From positions 124,001-188,000 of the forward strand of contig NZ_FNTG01000005.1 in assembly GCF_900104795.1 (NCBI RefSeq): DNA of 64,000 nucleotides, written 5' to 3'. The first letter of the stretch is position 1. Each line of letters starts with the position of its first letter. The notes below the pieces were generated by a model. The model searched no databases. It saw only the letters and a program-made list of their open reading frames with translations, and was not told the DNA's origin. The position numbers were made by a program, and so were the translations under genes. Source of the DNA: Burkholderia sp. WP9 (GTDB taxonomy: Bacteria; Pseudomonadota; Gammaproteobacteria; Burkholderiales; Burkholderiaceae). Below, piece by piece: positions 7,735 to 16,675 of the stretch.

Positions 7735-8805
7735 CTAAGAAGGAATGATCCGCTCCTGCTTCAATTTATCGAAGAGCGCGAAAAACGCATCCGGTGTGCT
7801 CTGGTAATCGAGGAACCCGGCTTTGCGACTTTTGCTCATGTCGGTCAGAACCTCCATCGGACGTCCGAGGTCGGCATCCGTATGCCACCAGGACACGAGC
7901 CTGTCGATGCTGCTTTCCTTCAACCGATAACGGCCCGCGATTTCCGACCATTGTCTGCTCGCTTCCTGCATGCGATGCTCGAGCGGACGTGTCTCACCGT
8001 CGAAAGGCGCAGGCTCGATGCCGAAATACTGCGCCAGCTGCGACCACATCCATTTCCACCGGAACACGTCGCCATTGACGACGTTGAAGTCCTCGTTGCG
8101 CGCGTTGGGCGACGTGGATGCCCATTCGAGATGCCGCGCGAGCAGGCGCGCGTCGGTCATATCCGTGAGGCTGTTCCATTGCGCGGCCGAACCGGGAAAC
8201 ACGAACGGCTGCCCCGTCTCCTTGCACAGCGTCGCATACACGGCGAGCGTGACGCCCATGTTCATCGCATTGCCGAGCGCGAAGCCGATGATCGTATGCG
8301 GCCGATGCACGCTCCAGCTGAAGTCATATCGACGCGCTGCTTCGAACAGCCGGTCTTCCTGCTCGTAGTAGAAATTGTCGACAGGCTGGCGGCCCTGTTC
8401 CTCGCGAAACGGTGTGAGCGGGACACTGCCTTGTGCATACGCTTCGAAAGGCCCGAGGTAGTGCTTGAGCCCTGTGACCAGCGCTGCGTGTTCGAGCGTG
8501 CCGGAAGGGCCGAGCGCGTCCAGCACGTGACGGACCATTGCGCCGTTCACTTCGATATTCTCGCGTTCGGTTGCCTGTCGCGACCATGCGGTAAAGAACA
8601 CGTGGCTGAAATGGTGCCCTTGCAGTGCGTCGGCAACCGATTTCGCGGAAGTCAGATCGGCGGTGACGGCTTCGATTCCATCGGGCGCTGCCGTGCGGCC
8701 GCGCGAGAGACCCGTGACGTTCCAGCCTCCGGATGCGAGTAAATGTTGCACGAGATTGCCGCCGACGATGCCCGTCGCGCCAATGATGAGTGTCCGTTTG
8801 TCCAT
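7735..8805 (-). CDS. PRISE-like SDR reductase (progesterone 5-beta-reductase/iridoid synthase family)
   Basis: 356 aa from ATG at 8805; a longer frame upstream lacks family features. It has an N-terminal NAD(P) site (TLIIGATGIVGGNLVQHLL), FFTAWSRQ, LVTGLKHYLG, and the catalytic-region motif NFYYEQEDRLFEAA, followed by SVHRPHTIIG. PRISE enzymes reduce activated C=C bonds of enones. It is the last gene in the operon of hydroxyquinol enzymes, 73 nt after maleylacetate reductase. A role on an unsaturated intermediate of that pathway is possible but inferred. Confidence 0.8.
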   Translation of the reverse strand: MDKRTLIIGATGIVGGNLVQHLLASGGWNVTGLSRGRTAAPDGIEAVTADLTSAKSVADALQGHHFSHVFFTAWSRQATERENIEVNGAMVRHVLDALGPSGTLEHAALVTGLKHYLGPFEAYAQGSVPLTPFREEQGRQPVDNFYYEQEDRLFEAARRYDFSWSVHRPHTIIGFALGNAMNMGVTLAVYATLCKETGQPFVFPGSAAQWNSLTDMTDARLLARHLEWASTSPNARNEDFNVVNGDVFRWKWMWSQLAQYFGIEPAPFDGETRPLEHRMQEASRQWSEIAGRYRLKESSIDRLVSWWHTDADLGRPMEVLTDMSKSRKAGFLDYQSTPDAFFALFDKLKQERIIPS

Positions 8806-8878
8806 GTAAGGTAAATATCGAAAGTAGCAGTGTTGGCAGGAAGAATCTGCGGATGCGCGCTTGGCCGCGGGAAGCGGA

Positions 8879-9958
8879 CTATACGCTCTCGAAAGTCCGG
8901 CCGTCGGGCCGTATGCCGTCGAAAGCACACGTCAGCAAGCGATGTACCGCTTCATACGAGAGCGGCCTCGGGTTGTAATAGGGAGCCTGCATCGCTGCCG
9001 TGGCGGCAGCGTGAATGTCGGTTGCGCGAAAGCCTAGCGCTTCGAGCGAGCCTGGCGCGTGCAACGCGTGGACGAGGTCGTGAAGCGCGGCAGCGGGCTC
9101 CCGCGTATCGAGTGCCTTGCACAGCCGTTCATGCGCCGCCGGGGCGGACGGCAGATTGAACGCCATCGAGTAAGGCAGGATCACCGCATGCGTTTCCGCG
9201 TGCGGCAGATTGAACATGCCGCCAAGCGTATGGCATAGCTTGTGATGCAATGCCATACCGACGGTGCCGAGCACCGTTCCGCACAGCCAGGCACCGTACT
9301 GAGCGGCTTCGCGTGCGGCGATATCGTCCGGCTGCTCGACGATGCGGGGCAACGCGTTCGCGAGACTGCGAATGCCTTCTTCCGCAAATAGCGACATCAC
9401 GGGATTGGCGTCTTGCGCATAAAGTCCTTCGGCGGCATGCGCGATGGCGTTGAGTCCGCTCGTTGCCGACAGCGCTGCCGGCAAGGTCAGCGTGAGGCAC
9501 GCGTCGTAGATCACGGTGCGCGGCAGCACGCGATAGCTCTTGCCTGTCTTTTTCTCACTGGCTGACGTCATGCCATAGATAGGTGTGACTTCGGAGCCGG
9601 CGTACGTAGTCGGAATCGCGAGGATCGGCAACGAGGTTTCGAGCGCGATGGCTTTCGCGAGCCCGAGTGTCGATCCACCGCCCGCTGCGATCAGTCCATC
9701 TGCGCCCGCTGCGAGTGCCGCCGCGACCCCTTTCTGCACGGTTTCGACGGGCACGTGCATCACGGCCCGATCGAACACGTCCGCGCAGTGCGGGCCCGCG
9801 AGCTTGCGCACACGGTCGGCGAGAAAGCGCTGCTCCGGCGTGCAGAGCACGAGCGCGCGGCGGATGCACAGTTCGTCCAGTTCATCCGCGAGGCGCTCGA
9901 TCGCTCCCGTGCCAAAGACGATGCGGCCGGGCCGGCTGGTGTAGGTGAAGGCAATCAT
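8879..9958 (-). CDS. Maleylacetate reductase (iron-type alcohol dehydrogenase family)
   Basis: 359 aa, the normal length. It has GGGSTLGLAKAIAL (nucleotide-binding region, ~95-108), PTTYAGSEVTPIYGMT (~118-133), and the metal-region HKLCHTLGG (~237-245). Maleylacetate reductase converts maleylacetate to 3-oxoadipate, the step after ring cleavage of hydroxyquinol. Its start overlaps the stop of the hydroxyquinol dioxygenase gene by ATGA, so the two steps are coupled. Family and reaction are well supported by motif and neighbour. Confidence 0.9.
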   Translation of the reverse strand: MIAFTYTSRPGRIVFGTGAIERLADELDELCIRRALVLCTPEQRFLADRVRKLAGPHCADVFDRAVMHVPVETVQKGVAAALAAGADGLIAAGGGSTLGLAKAIALETSLPILAIPTTYAGSEVTPIYGMTSASEKKTGKSYRVLPRTVIYDACLTLTLPAALSATSGLNAIAHAAEGLYAQDANPVMSLFAEEGIRSLANALPRIVEQPDDIAAREAAQYGAWLCGTVLGTVGMALHHKLCHTLGGMFNLPHAETHAVILPYSMAFNLPSAPAAHERLCKALDTREPAAALHDLVHALHAPGSLEALGFRATDIHAAATAAMQAPYYNPRPLSYEAVHRLLTCAFDGIRPDGRTFESV

Positions 9959-10818
9959 GAGGATGGGCTCAGGACGAAGTCGAATGAGAGCGTGCTGAAT
10001 GGCGTCGCCATCACCGTACCGTCGGGCGCCGTGCCACGCTCGTAGCGAGTCCAGGGCGCAATCAGTGACGAACGTACGCCGAATACGGCGTCCGAGTCGA
10101 GGTAACGATCGCCCTCGCGGAAAACGTGCGTGACGAGCCGTTCATAGCCGGGCGCCGTAATCATGAAATGCAGATGCGCCGGGCGCCACGGATGACGCCC
10201 CAGCGCTTCGAGCATGCGTCCCACGGGACCATCGTGCGGAATCGGATAGGACTCCGCCACGATCGAGCGAAAGTGATAGCGTCCATCGGCAAGGCTGTGC
10301 AGCACGCCTCTTGCGCGATGCGTGTCGGCGTCGCTGGTCTGGACATCGTAGAAGCCGTCGGCGTCCGCCTGCCAGACTTCGATGCGCGCGCCGCTCACCG
10401 GCTCGCCGTCCTGGCCGCGCACGACACCCGACACGAAGCAGGGTTCGCCGCGCGCGCCGTTGGCGACGTCGTCGCCGTTGCGGTATTCGGGCGCATTGTC
10501 GACGAAGAACGGGCCGAAGACGGTCGCTTCCGTGCAGCCGTTGGGCTTGCGATGCGCCATTGTCGTCACGAGCATCGACAGGCCCAGCGTATCCGACAGC
10601 AGAATGAATTCCTGGCGGCGGTCGTCGGTGATATGACCGACATCGGTCAGAAAGCGGATGCCGGCTTCCCATTCGCGCTCGGTCAGGCCCAATTCGCGGG
10701 CGAAGGCGTGCAAATGGCGCACGAGGCTCGTGACGATCGTCTTGAGCCGCTCATCGCGCGCGTGTTCGTGGCGTGCAAGAACGGCATCCGTGATGGTGGT
10801 CTCGTCGAGGTTTCGCAT
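9955..10818 (-). CDS. Hydroxyquinol 1,2-dioxygenase (intradiol ring-cleavage)
   Basis: 287 aa. It has an N-terminal helical dimerisation domain (to ~95) and then the beta-sandwich with the Fe(III) ligands of intradiol dioxygenases: Tyr in GFYDVQ, Tyr in AESYPIP, and the two His of RPAHLHF. KPNGCTEATVFGPFF is typical of the catechol/hydroxyquinol branch. It cleaves 1,2,4-trihydroxybenzene to 3-hydroxy-cis,cis-muconate (maleylacetate). The maleylacetate reductase gene directly after it supports hydroxyquinol over catechol. No hydroxylase that would make hydroxyquinol lies nearby. Confidence 0.88.
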   Translation of the reverse strand: MRNLDETTITDAVLARHEHARDERLKTIVTSLVRHLHAFARELGLTEREWEAGIRFLTDVGHITDDRRQEFILLSDTLGLSMLVTTMAHRKPNGCTEATVFGPFFVDNAPEYRNGDDVANGARGEPCFVSGVVRGQDGEPVSGARIEVWQADADGFYDVQTSDADTHRARGVLHSLADGRYHFRSIVAESYPIPHDGPVGRMLEALGRHPWRPAHLHFMITAPGYERLVTHVFREGDRYLDSDAVFGVRSSLIAPWTRYERGTAPDGTVMATPFSTLSFDFVLSPSS

Positions 10819-10839
10819 TGATCGAATCCGTTGATATGA

Positions 10840-11124
10840 CTAGCGGTTGTCGACGCGCTTGAGGAACGGTCGGATATCGACGGTGCGCCAGATTCCCGCC
10901 TTGTTGAACGGGTCGTTGCTGTTGAAGCGCATCACGTCGCCGAGCTCATCCGCTTCGTAGAGAAAGAAACTGCCGATCATCGTTTGCTGATCGCCTGCCA
11001 GCAGCGGGCCCGACATGACCATCCTGACGGGCGAGGTGGCCAGATAAGCCTTGTGCTCTTCGTAATGGGCAAGACGGCGTTCGACCATGTTGTCATGGTC
11101 GAGGCAGTAGACGGTGTAGTGCAT
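10840..11124 (-). CDS. YciI-like family protein
   Basis: 94 aa, a ferredoxin-like fold of the YciI/dimeric alpha-beta barrel type. It has the short N-terminal strand MHYTVYCLDHD, RLAHYEEHKAYLA (His/Glu region) and GSFFLYEADELGDVMRF. Members act as small lyases, isomerases or dehalogenases; the chemistry varies. Here it lies between a 3-hydroxyisobutyrate-dehydrogenase-like gene and the dioxygenase. It may catalyse a lactone or tautomer step in the same pathway. Confidence 0.75.
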   Translation of the reverse strand: MHYTVYCLDHDNMVERRLAHYEEHKAYLATSPVRMVMSGPLLAGDQQTMIGSFFLYEADELGDVMRFNSNDPFNKAGIWRTVDIRPFLKRVDNR

Positions 11125-11154
11125 CGCAACTCCTGAATGAAGTGAGAAAAGAAT

Positions 11155-12063
11155 TCAGCGGCAAATCCCGGCTTGCGCTTCGACAGCGCGCACGATGGAG
11201 AAGAAGTCCAGATCCGCGCCGTCGCCCTCTGCGTAGCGCGCGAACTGCTCGCGCACGAGCGCCGCGGCTGTCATCGGTACGCCGGCCTGCGCGCCCGCGT
11301 CGACCACGAGCGACATGTCCTTGAGCATTTGCCGCGATGAAAAGGCCGGGGAAAAGTCGCGCTTCTTCAGCGGATCGAGTTTGTATTTGACGAGCGGGGA
11401 GGCCGCGACGCTATCGCCGATCACTTCCAGCATCTCGGCCCAGTCGAGGCCGCCCTTTGTGCCGAGCGTCAGCGCTTCAGCCAGCAGCACAGCCGTCGAG
11501 CCGACCAGATGGTTGATGGCGAGCTTCAGATAACGTGCCTGCTGATCCTCGCCGACGTAGTACTGGCGCGCGGATATCGCCTGGAAGACGGGCAACGCGC
11601 GGCCGTACGCGCCTTGCGGGCCGGATGCGAACACAGTGAGCTGCGCCTTGTCGGCAAGGACGGTGCTGCCCGACACGGGCGCGCAGATATAGCCCATTCC
11701 GCGCTTGCGCGCCGCGTCGCGAACTTCGCCCGACGCCCTGGGCGAGACCGTGCTCATGTCGACATAGACGGCGCCGTCGTGTGCGTTTTCGATTACGCCG
11801 TGTGCGCCGAGCGCGATCTTACGCAAGACGGCATCGTCGGGGATGATCGAGAACACGAGCGGGGCCGAACGCGCGATGCTGGCGAGATCCTCGGCGCGGC
11901 GCGCGCCGAGTCGAACGGCTTCTTCGACGCGCGCTGCGTCGACGTCATACACGGTCACGTCGAATCCTGCGGCGAGCAGATTGCGCACGATCGGCGTGCC
12001 CATCTTGCCGAGGCCGATCCAGCCGATCGGTTGTGCGTAGTGTTTCTCTTGCGTTTGCGGCAT
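11155..12063 (-). CDS. NAD(P)-dependent oxidoreductase, 3-hydroxyisobutyrate dehydrogenase family
   Basis: 302 aa. The N-terminal Rossmann motif is IGWIGLGKMGTPIVRNLL (~13-30), followed by VDMSTVSP and the substrate-binding CAPVSGSTVLADKAQL. The conserved catalytic Lys is in YLKLAINHLVG. Beta-hydroxyacid dehydrogenases oxidise a hydroxyl beside a carboxylate. It lies 4 nt from the zinc dehydrogenase gene upstream and 30 nt from yciI downstream, so it is co-transcribed with them. The exact substrate is unknown. Confidence 0.85.
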   Translation of the reverse strand: MPQTQEKHYAQPIGWIGLGKMGTPIVRNLLAAGFDVTVYDVDAARVEEAVRLGARRAEDLASIARSAPLVFSIIPDDAVLRKIALGAHGVIENAHDGAVYVDMSTVSPRASGEVRDAARKRGMGYICAPVSGSTVLADKAQLTVFASGPQGAYGRALPVFQAISARQYYVGEDQQARYLKLAINHLVGSTAVLLAEALTLGTKGGLDWAEMLEVIGDSVAASPLVKYKLDPLKKRDFSPAFSSRQMLKDMSLVVDAGAQAGVPMTAAALVREQFARYAEGDGADLDFFSIVRAVEAQAGICR

Positions 12064-12067
12064 GTCG

Positions 12068-13138
12068 TCACCGTACTTGGGGATTGATGAGAATCTTCAT
12101 CTTGTCGCTGCCTTTGTCGCTCAGCACGTCGAAGCCTTTTTCGACGACATCGTCGGCATCGATCAGATCGTGGATGAGCTTTTCAACCGGAAACTTGCCG
12201 TTCGCGATCATGCCGATGATGCGCGGCCAGATCGTAACGGGGTAACACCACGTTCCTTCGATTCGAATGTCCTTCAGCGACCATTTCATCGGATCGACGC
12301 TTGCAGTGCCGACGTGCAGACCTGCCTGGACCACGGCGCCCGCCGAACGCACGGCATCGACGCAGGCGTTCAGCGCATGCTGGTTGCCCGCGCATTCGAT
12401 CGCGACATCGACGCCCACGCCTTCCGTCAAATCGCGAATCTTTTGCGGCAGGTCGCCGTCGGATGGATCGAAGATTTCAGTCGTGACGCCGAAGCCGGCC
12501 ATCTTCGCGGCGCGCGCCGCATTGGGTTCGCTGACGAAGATCTTCGTGGCGCCCGCTGCGTGACAGGCAAGGGCAGCAAGCACGCCAATCGGGCCCGCCC
12601 CTGTAATCAGCACCGTCGAGCCCACCGTGACGCCGCCACGGTCCACGGCATACAGTGCGACGGCAGCTGGCTCGATCAGCGCACCCTGCTTGTCGCTGAC
12701 GGTGTCGGGCAGGCGGTTCGCGTGATAGTCGTTGAGCACTGTGTATTCGGCCATACCGCCGCCGTCCCAACTGAGCCCGACGCAACCCATCTTCGTGCAG
12801 AGATGGCGCATGCCGCGCGCGCAGTAATAGCACTGGCCACACGACGCGAGCGGCATCACCGAGATACGGTCGCCGCGCTGCACGTTCTTCACGTCCTTGC
12901 CGACTTCGATGACCTCCGCACTGAACTCATGACCCAGAACCTGAGGCGCTTTTGCTCCCGTCAATGCATGCGGCTCGGTCGGCACGACGATGGGACCCGC
13001 CTGATACTCGTGCAGATCGGTGCCGCAGATGCCGCACCACAGCGGTTTGACGATCATTTGGCTCGCGCCCATGCTCGTCGGGTCGGGTACGTTCTCGACC
13101 CGGATATCGTGCGCACAGTGAAAACGCACTGCTCTCAT
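12068..13138 (-). CDS. Zinc-dependent dehydrogenase, (R,R)-butanediol dehydrogenase-like
   Basis: 356 aa from ATG 13138. The catalytic zinc site is CGICGTDLHEYQAG and PQVLGHEFSAEV. The structural zinc cysteines are in SCGQCYYCARGMRHLC. The NAD-binding motif is ITGAGPIGVLAALACHAAGA. HEYxAGP and the GHEF context resemble 2,3-butanediol and sorbitol dehydrogenases, which oxidise secondary alcohols of polyols. With the sugar-type transporter genes upstream, it suggests an imported polyol or cyclitol is oxidised first. Confidence 0.86.
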   Translation of the reverse strand: MRAVRFHCAHDIRVENVPDPTSMGASQMIVKPLWCGICGTDLHEYQAGPIVVPTEPHALTGAKAPQVLGHEFSAEVIEVGKDVKNVQRGDRISVMPLASCGQCYYCARGMRHLCTKMGCVGLSWDGGGMAEYTVLNDYHANRLPDTVSDKQGALIEPAAVALYAVDRGGVTVGSTVLITGAGPIGVLAALACHAAGATKIFVSEPNAARAAKMAGFGVTTEIFDPSDGDLPQKIRDLTEGVGVDVAIECAGNQHALNACVDAVRSAGAVVQAGLHVGTASVDPMKWSLKDIRIEGTWCYPVTIWPRIIGMIANGKFPVEKLIHDLIDADDVVEKGFDVLSDKGSDKMKILINPQVR

Positions 13139-13195
13139 ATTCGACTCCTTGGTTGGACGGGCCATTTCGAATGGCCTCGTATGGATCTGGAAGAT

Positions 13196-14167
13196 TCAGC
13201 GTTGCCGGCGGCTCACGTAGCACGCGGATGCGCCGATGATGATGACGCCCTTGACAATGATCTGCGCCTGTACGGGCATGCCGATCAGCAGCACGATGTT
13301 GAAGACGATGACGAGAATGGCTGCACCCGCGAGGCCGCCCAGCAGCGAGCCGCGGCCGCCGGAAAGCGCGAGCCCGCCCATCACGGCGGCGACGATCGAA
13401 TCGAGTTCGAAGCCGCGCCCCACCCAGTTGTCGACGATGCCGACATAGCCCGACAGGATCAGTCCTGCCAGCCCCGCAAGCAGCGCACTGATCACGTAAC
13501 ACGCGATACGCACCGTGTCGGGACTCACGCCGACCAGCCTCGCGGCCACGGCGTTACCGCCCACCATATACACGCGCCGTCCGAACGTGGACAGATGCAG
13601 CAGCGTGCCGAATACGATCGTGCACACGAGCAGCAACAGCACGTTGACGGGCACCGCCGCGATCGAGCCTGTTCCCATCACGTGAAAGAGCGGTGGTACG
13701 TTGCCGGAAGGCGCGCCCTGCGTGTAGGCGAAGCGCAGCCCGTCGAGCACGACGGCGGTGGCGAACGTCGCGAGAAACGGCGACACCTGACGCTTCGTGA
13801 CAAGCAGGCCGTTGAGCAACCCGGCACCGATGCACAGCACGAGCGTGACGCCAAAGACGGCTGGGGCTGAATGGTTCGTGTCGTCGAACGCAGTGGCGAT
13901 CACGGCCGCCGTCGCCATCACGGAGGCAACGGACAGATCGAGTCCGCCCACGAGAATCACGAAAACCTGGCCAATCACGACGATGCCGAGCGGCGCGAAC
14001 TGCACCAGCATGTTGACGACGTTATCGGCGCGAAGGAAAGTGGGCGACCACGCGCCCGAAAGCGCAATCAGCGCCACGAGAAACAGATAGATGCCGTAGC
14101 GCTGTACGACACGCAGCGACAGCGTGCGCACCGGTGCGGCGTCGCTGCGCGGAGCAACCGAGTTCAT
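13196..14167 (-). CDS. Sugar ABC transporter permease, RbsC-like (second copy)
   Basis: 323 aa from ATG 14167; the longer frame upstream is an overlap with the first permease. It is strongly hydrophobic with about ten segments. Family features are GLDLSVASVMA, VGGNAVAARLVGVSPDTVRI and GGLALSGGRGS. Two RbsC-type permeases in tandem suggest a heterodimeric channel, as in some CUT2 systems. Start overlaps the preceding permease stop by ATGA. Confidence 0.88.
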   Translation of the reverse strand: MNSVAPRSDAAPVRTLSLRVVQRYGIYLFLVALIALSGAWSPTFLRADNVVNMLVQFAPLGIVVIGQVFVILVGGLDLSVASVMATAAVIATAFDDTNHSAPAVFGVTLVLCIGAGLLNGLLVTKRQVSPFLATFATAVVLDGLRFAYTQGAPSGNVPPLFHVMGTGSIAAVPVNVLLLLVCTIVFGTLLHLSTFGRRVYMVGGNAVAARLVGVSPDTVRIACYVISALLAGLAGLILSGYVGIVDNWVGRGFELDSIVAAVMGGLALSGGRGSLLGGLAGAAILVIVFNIVLLIGMPVQAQIIVKGVIIIGASACYVSRRQR

Positions 14168-15117
14168 GCGAGCCTCCGTTTTTGCTGGACGTTGACACAG
14201 ACGGCCGCGATGATCGCGATGCCCTGCACGATGAGCTGATACTGGGACGGCACGCCGGCAAAGTTGATCAGATTGTTGAGCATGCTGAGCAGATACACGC
14301 CGAGCAACGTGCCGACGACACCGCCGCGCCCCCCGCTCAGAATCGTGCCGCCGACGACCACGGGCGTTATCGATGCAAGCGTGTAGTTGGCGCCAAGATA
14401 CGGTTGACCTGAGCCGAACTGGGCGGCGAGATAAACGCCCGTGAGGCCGGCGCAGAGCGACGAGAACGTGTAGACGGGTAGGATCACCCGTTCGCGTGGA
14501 ATGCCCGAGAGCGTTGCCGCGTTTTCGTCGTCGCCGACGAGATAGACGTACCGGCCGAGGCGCGTATTGCGCATGAAGTACGACACGCCGGCATAAAGAA
14601 GCAGCACGACGGTGGCGGTGACGGGCACGTTGGCGTAGCGGCCGTAAGCCAACGCGTCGAAGCCGTCCGGCACACTGCCTGCGGGGCCGTTCGCGTAGTA
14701 CAGGATGCCGCCCTGCAGTATGGCGCCCATACCCAGCGTGATGATCAGCGGATGCACGCGCAGCCAGAGCACGAGCAGGCCGTTGGCCAGTCCCACCGCC
14801 ACGGACAACGCAATCGCGACCGAAATCGCCATGCCCCATCCGCCTTGTGTCGCATCGGAGATGCCGGATGTGAGCGTGGCTGTCACGCTGATCAGCGAAC
14901 CCACGGACAGATCGATGCCGCCTGTCAGAACGGCGAGCGTCTGTCCGAGCGCGACGAGCGCAAGGCCCGTCGCCTGCTGGTGGACGTTCAGCAGATTGGA
15001 CAGCGTCGAAAAACGGTCGTTGACGTGTGTGCCCGTGACAAACAGCACCGCGATCAGCACTGCGACGATGAATGGCGCTGCGTTCGGCGACACATGGCGT
15101 CTAATGAGCGTACGCAT
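14164..15117 (-). CDS. Sugar ABC transporter permease, RbsC-like (first copy)
   Basis: 317 aa from ATG 15117, 17 nt inside the end of the ATPase gene. It has GGIDLSVGSLISV (~80), LGMGAILQGG, the EAA-like cytoplasmic loop VGDDENAATLSGIPRERV, and VGGTILSGGRGGV. It is an integral inner-membrane CUT2 permease. Its overlaps with the genes on both sides show tight operon organisation. Confidence 0.88.
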   Translation of the reverse strand: MRTLIRRHVSPNAAPFIVAVLIAVLFVTGTHVNDRFSTLSNLLNVHQQATGLALVALGQTLAVLTGGIDLSVGSLISVTATLTSGISDATQGGWGMAISVAIALSVAVGLANGLLVLWLRVHPLIITLGMGAILQGGILYYANGPAGSVPDGFDALAYGRYANVPVTATVVLLLYAGVSYFMRNTRLGRYVYLVGDDENAATLSGIPRERVILPVYTFSSLCAGLTGVYLAAQFGSGQPYLGANYTLASITPVVVGGTILSGGRGGVVGTLLGVYLLSMLNNLINFAGVPSQYQLIVQGIAIIAAVCVNVQQKRRLA

Positions 15118-16675
15118 GAGCGCCTCCCGTCTGCGTGAGCTGCGTGCCACCCGTTGCGAGCACCATGATGTCGTGCTCGGTCATCTGCTGGCCGCTGACT
15201 TCGCCCGCGATACGCCCTTCGCGCATCACCAGCACGCGGTCGGACATACCGATTACTTCCTGCAACTCGGAACTGATCATCAGGATGCCGAGGCCGCGAT
15301 TCGTCAGCTCGCGCATCAGGCGATAGATTTCTGCCTTCGCGCCGATGTCGACACCGCGGGTCGGTTCGTCGAGAATCAGAACGCTGGTGCACACGCGTAC
15401 CCATCGGCTGATGAGTACCTTCTGCTGGTTGCCCCCCGACAGCGTCGCGACGCTGCCCGCAGGCCGCGCGCCTGCGATGCCGTATTCGCGGATTGCATCC
15501 GCACCTGCCGCGTGCTCTTCTTTTGCTCTCAGCAATCCAAAACGGGACACGCGCCGCAGGGTAGTCGCCGTGACGTTCTGCGCGACGTTCAGGTACATCA
15601 GCAAGCCTTCGGATTTACGGTCTTCCGTGACAAAGCCGAGACCGAGGCGGATCGCCGTTGCCGGCGTCATACGCGTATGGCGCGCGCCACGCACTTCGAC
15701 CGTGCCGCGCGCGGGCAGCGCGCCGAACACGCCGGACGCGAGTTCGGTGCGGCCCGAGCCGACCATACCGGCGAGCCCAACGATTTCGCCCGCGCGCACG
15801 CAGAGCGAAGCATCGACTACCCGATTGCCGACCTGCAGACCTTCGACGTTCATCAGCACCGTGCCGCCCGGGGCCAGCGTGGACTTTGGCGGATAGATGT
15901 CTTTCATTTCGCGGCCGACCATCATGCGCACGAGCTCGGCGCGTGTCGTTTCCGACACGGCTTGAGTGCCGATCTTGCGGCCGTCCTTCATGACGGTCAC
16001 GCGGTCGCACAGTTCGAAGATTTCATCCAGCCGGTGCGAGATGTAGATAATCGCGACGCCGCGCGCGCGCAGCACGCGCAGCCTTTCGAACAGCAGCTGC
16101 ACCTCCTTGCCGGCGATAACCGCCGTCGGTTCGTCGAGGATGAGGACGCGTATTTCGCTCGCCATCGCCTTTGCGATCTCGACCATCTGCTGGCTCGCGA
16201 CAGAGAGCGCGCCGACCCGCTCGCGCGGATCGAGTTGTACGCCGAGTTCTTGTAGCAACGTGGCGGCGCGTTCGTTCATCGTGCGGTGGTCGATCGTGCC
16301 GAGCCGTGTGCGAGGCTCGATCCCCGCGAAGATGTTCTGCGCGACGCTCGACTGCGGAAACAGCACGAGTTCCTGATAGATGATGTGAACGCCGTGCGCC
16401 TTTGCGTCTGCGGGGGACTTCCACGCGACGGGCTGACCGTCGAAGCACAATGTGCCCTCGTCCGGCAGATACGCGCCAGCGAGCACTTTCATCAGTGTCG
16501 ATTTGCCGGCGCCATTTTCGCCGACCAGTGCGTGAATTTCGCCGCCGCGCACGCCGAAGCTCACGTCATCGAGGCTCTTGACGCCAGGGAACTGCTTGAC
16601 GATGCCGCTGACCTGGATGACGTCGGGCGGTGGCGCGACGCCATCACCTGAAATACCGGATATGTGCGCGTTCAT
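15101..16675 (-). CDS. Sugar ABC transporter ATP-binding protein, RbsA/MglA-like (double ATPase)
   Basis: 524 aa, two nucleotide-binding domains in one chain. Domain 1 has Walker A GENGAGKST (~52-60), a weak signature segment (LSVASQQMVEIAKAM) and Walker B VLILDEPTA. Domain 2 has a degenerate P-loop (GMVGSGRTEL, ~293), signature LSGGNQQKV and Walker B VLILDEPTRGVD. A degenerate P-loop in one half is normal for CUT2 transporters. It energises the two permeases downstream. Confidence 0.92.
   Translation of the reverse strand: MNAHISGISGDGVAPPPDVIQVSGIVKQFPGVKSLDDVSFGVRGGEIHALVGENGAGKSTLMKVLAGAYLPDEGTLCFDGQPVAWKSPADAKAHGVHIIYQELVLFPQSSVAQNIFAGIEPRTRLGTIDHRTMNERAATLLQELGVQLDPRERVGALSVASQQMVEIAKAMASEIRVLILDEPTAVIAGKEVQLLFERLRVLRARGVAIIYISHRLDEIFELCDRVTVMKDGRKIGTQAVSETTRAELVRMMVGREMKDIYPPKSTLAPGGTVLMNVEGLQVGNRVVDASLCVRAGEIVGLAGMVGSGRTELASGVFGALPARGTVEVRGARHTRMTPATAIRLGLGFVTEDRKSEGLLMYLNVAQNVTATTLRRVSRFGLLRAKEEHAAGADAIREYGIAGARPAGSVATLSGGNQQKVLISRWVRVCTSVLILDEPTRGVDIGAKAEIYRLMRELTNRGLGILMISSELQEVIGMSDRVLVMREGRIAGEVSGQQMTEHDIMVLATGGTQLTQTGGAHAYAH

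Noticed and set aside
7603..8742. Long plus-strand frame (379 codons)
   Set aside because: It is antisense to the PRISE reductase, lacks domain motifs and is His/Arg-rich as expected of a shadow frame in GC-rich DNA.
12062..13870. Plus-strand frame of 602 codons
   Set aside because: Antisense across the zinc dehydrogenase and permease genes; His/Asp/Arg-rich composition and no motif.
13196..14839. Permease read as a 547-aa protein
   Set aside because: The first ~220 residues are an out-of-frame reading of the neighbouring permease; the RbsC-like protein begins at 14167.
14705..16255. Plus-strand frame of 516 codons
   Set aside because: Antisense to the CUT2 permease and ATPase genes, whose Walker and signature motifs are on the minus strand.
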